Shown here piece after piece: positions 5,857 through 6,984 of a stretch of DNA of 6,984 nucleotides (the stretch's first letter is position 1; the number at the start of each line of letters is the position of its first letter). Made by a program: the position numbers and the translations under genes. The stretch comes from Lachnospiraceae bacterium (lineage in GTDB: Bacteria > Bacillota > Clostridia > Lachnospirales > Lachnospiraceae): NCBI GenBank assembly GCA_003489085.1, contig DNJM01000105.1, positions 1 to 6,984 of the forward strand, in the 5' to 3' direction. The notes below the pieces were generated by a model. It saw only the letters and a program-made list of their open reading frames with translations, was not told the DNA's origin and did not search any database.

Positions 5857-6984
5857 TTATTTTGGTAATTTGAAAGAACTCTTCAGCGATACGATCCGGT
5901 TAAAGACAAGCGCTTCCGGTCTGGAATCCTTCGCATCAATACAGTAATAACCATTTCTTACGAACTGGAAACTGTCATATGCATCTGCACCTTCAAAACT
6001 TGGCTCCAGATACGCTTCTTTTATCACTGTCAGAGAATTCGGATTCAGGTTCAAAGAACCATCCTCTTTATTGTATACACCTTTTTCTTCATCCACCAGG
6101 TTCTCATACAGACGTACCTCTGCTTTTACGGCAAATGGCGCCGGTACCCAGTGAATCGTTCCCTTAACCTTACGTCCGGTGAAGCCGGATCCGCACTTTG
6201 TCTCCGGATCATAGGTACAGTGTACTTCCATCACCTTTCCATTCTCATCCTTGACAAAGCTCTCACATTTTACGAAATAGGCATGCATCAGGCGAACCTC
6301 ATTGCCTGGGAACAACCGGAAATATTTCTTCGGCGGATCTTCCATAAAATCCTCCCTCTCAATATATAACTCCCGGCAGAATGGAACCTTACGGTATCCC
6401 AGCTCTTCATTTTCCAGATTATTCGCCACATCCAGATATTCTACCTGGTCTTCCGGATAATTATCGATCACCAGCTTGATCGGATCCAGTACAGCCATCA
6501 TACGCGGCCGTTTCATCTTCAGATCTTCGCGGATACAGTATTCCAGCATCGCATAATCTACAGAGCTCTGGCTCTTGGATACGCCGCACAGTTCCATAAA
6601 CATCTTAATCGACTCCGGAGTAAATCCTCTTCTGCGAAGCGCTGCAATCGATACCAGACGCGGGTCATCCCAGCCGTCTACGATACCATCTTCCACCAGG
6701 CGGCGGATATACCGCTTTCCGGTTACGACATTGGTCAGATATAACTTTGCAAATTCGATCTGCCGCGGCTTGTTCTCAAATTCACATTCCCGTACCACCC
6801 AATCATACAGCGGACGGTGATCCTCAAATTCCAGTGTACAAATAGAATGGGTAATTCCCTCTACCGCATCCTCGATCGGATGGGCGAAGTCATACATCGG
6901 ATAAATGCACCATTTATCACCGGTATTGTGATGCGTCATTCTGGCTACCCGGTAGATGACCGGATCACGCATATTGATATTCGG
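5857..6984 (-). CDS. glnS: Glutaminyl-tRNA synthetase, C-terminal part (5' end outside window)
   Basis: This class I synthetase charges tRNA-Gln with glutamine in the cytoplasm. The window holds its last 375 residues; the frame stays open to the right edge (PNIN before MRDPVIYR), so the N-terminal part with the HIGH motif is missing only because the window ends. Recognisable in order are TGDKWCIYPMYDFAH, EGITHSICTLEFEDHRPLYDW, the KMSKS-position stretch VVTGKR (6712-6729), GWDDPRLVSIAALRRRGFTPESI, CIREDLKMKRPRMMAVLDPIKLVI, and then the two-barrel anticodon-binding region ending in LKSSFKLPK. E. coli has VMSKR at the KMSKS position; here the Lys is kept but Met-Ser is Val-Thr-Gly. Presence of GlnRS implies direct glutaminylation rather than sole reliance on GatCAB. 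A terminator follows the stop. Identification is secure. Confidence 0.97.
   Translation of the reverse strand, partial: PNINMRDPVIYRVARMTHHNTGDKWCIYPMYDFAHPIEDAVEGITHSICTLEFEDHRPLYDWVVRECEFENKPRQIEFAKLYLTNVVTGKRYIRRLVEDGIVDGWDDPRLVSIAALRRRGFTPESIKMFMELCGVSKSQSSVDYAMLEYCIREDLKMKRPRMMAVLDPIKLVIDNYPEDQVEYLDVANNLENEELGYRKVPFCRELYIEREDFMEDPPKKYFRLFPGNEVRLMHAYFVKCESFVKDENGKVMEVHCTYDPETKCGSGFTGRKVKGTIHWVPAPFAVKAEVRLYENLVDEEKGVYNKEDGSLNLNPNSLTVIKEAYLEPSFEGADAYDSFQFVRNGYYCIDAKDSRPEALVFNRIVSLKSSFKLPK

Overview
The window looks like chromosome from a Gram-positive Clostridia bacterium, most likely a Lachnospiraceae gut anaerobe. The evidence is strong AGGAGG-type ribosome binding sites, a sigma-A type TTGTCA-17-TATAAT promoter, the sequence style of PurA and GlnRS, and the use of GlnRS at all, which is common in Lachnospiraceae but not in most Firmicutes. 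The assignment is from remembered protein style, not from a database search.

Left part (about 1-1262, plus strand): two overlapping genes that are visibly more A+T rich than the rest (21 G/C in bases 1-60, against 31 G/C in bases 1741-1800). The first encodes a fusion of a GrpB/UPF0157 nucleotidyltransferase-like domain with a small inorganic-pyrophosphatase-like domain. The second encodes a P-loop (adenylate-kinase/FlaR-like) protein that appears cut short at 117 residues. Its stop codon lies in the loop of a strong hairpin terminator, and next to this is what looks like half of a second terminator. This suggests a recombination or deletion junction near 1263-1271 between an acquired segment and the purA end of the core chromosome.

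Right part (1308-6984, all minus strand, so the order of transcription is right to left): the 3' two-thirds of glnS (glutaminyl-tRNA synthetase), a terminator, a MocR/GabR-type regulator (GntR helix-turn-helix plus aminotransferase domain), cls (cardiolipin synthase), and purA (adenylosuccinate synthase) under its own promoter. The regulator and cls are separated by only 8 bases and the regulator's stop codon abuts the cls ribosome binding site, so they are probably co-translated. There is no clear terminator between cls and purA.

Most noteworthy: the GrpB-pyrophosphatase fusion coupled to a P-loop kinase; the MocR regulator having Arg (residue 311) where the PLP-binding Lys of the family should be; a PurA with altered IMP-site and guanine-site motifs; and the broken-terminator junction. 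I see no rRNA, tRNA, CRISPR array, transposase or integrase in the window, and no gene-free stretch longer than 300 bases.
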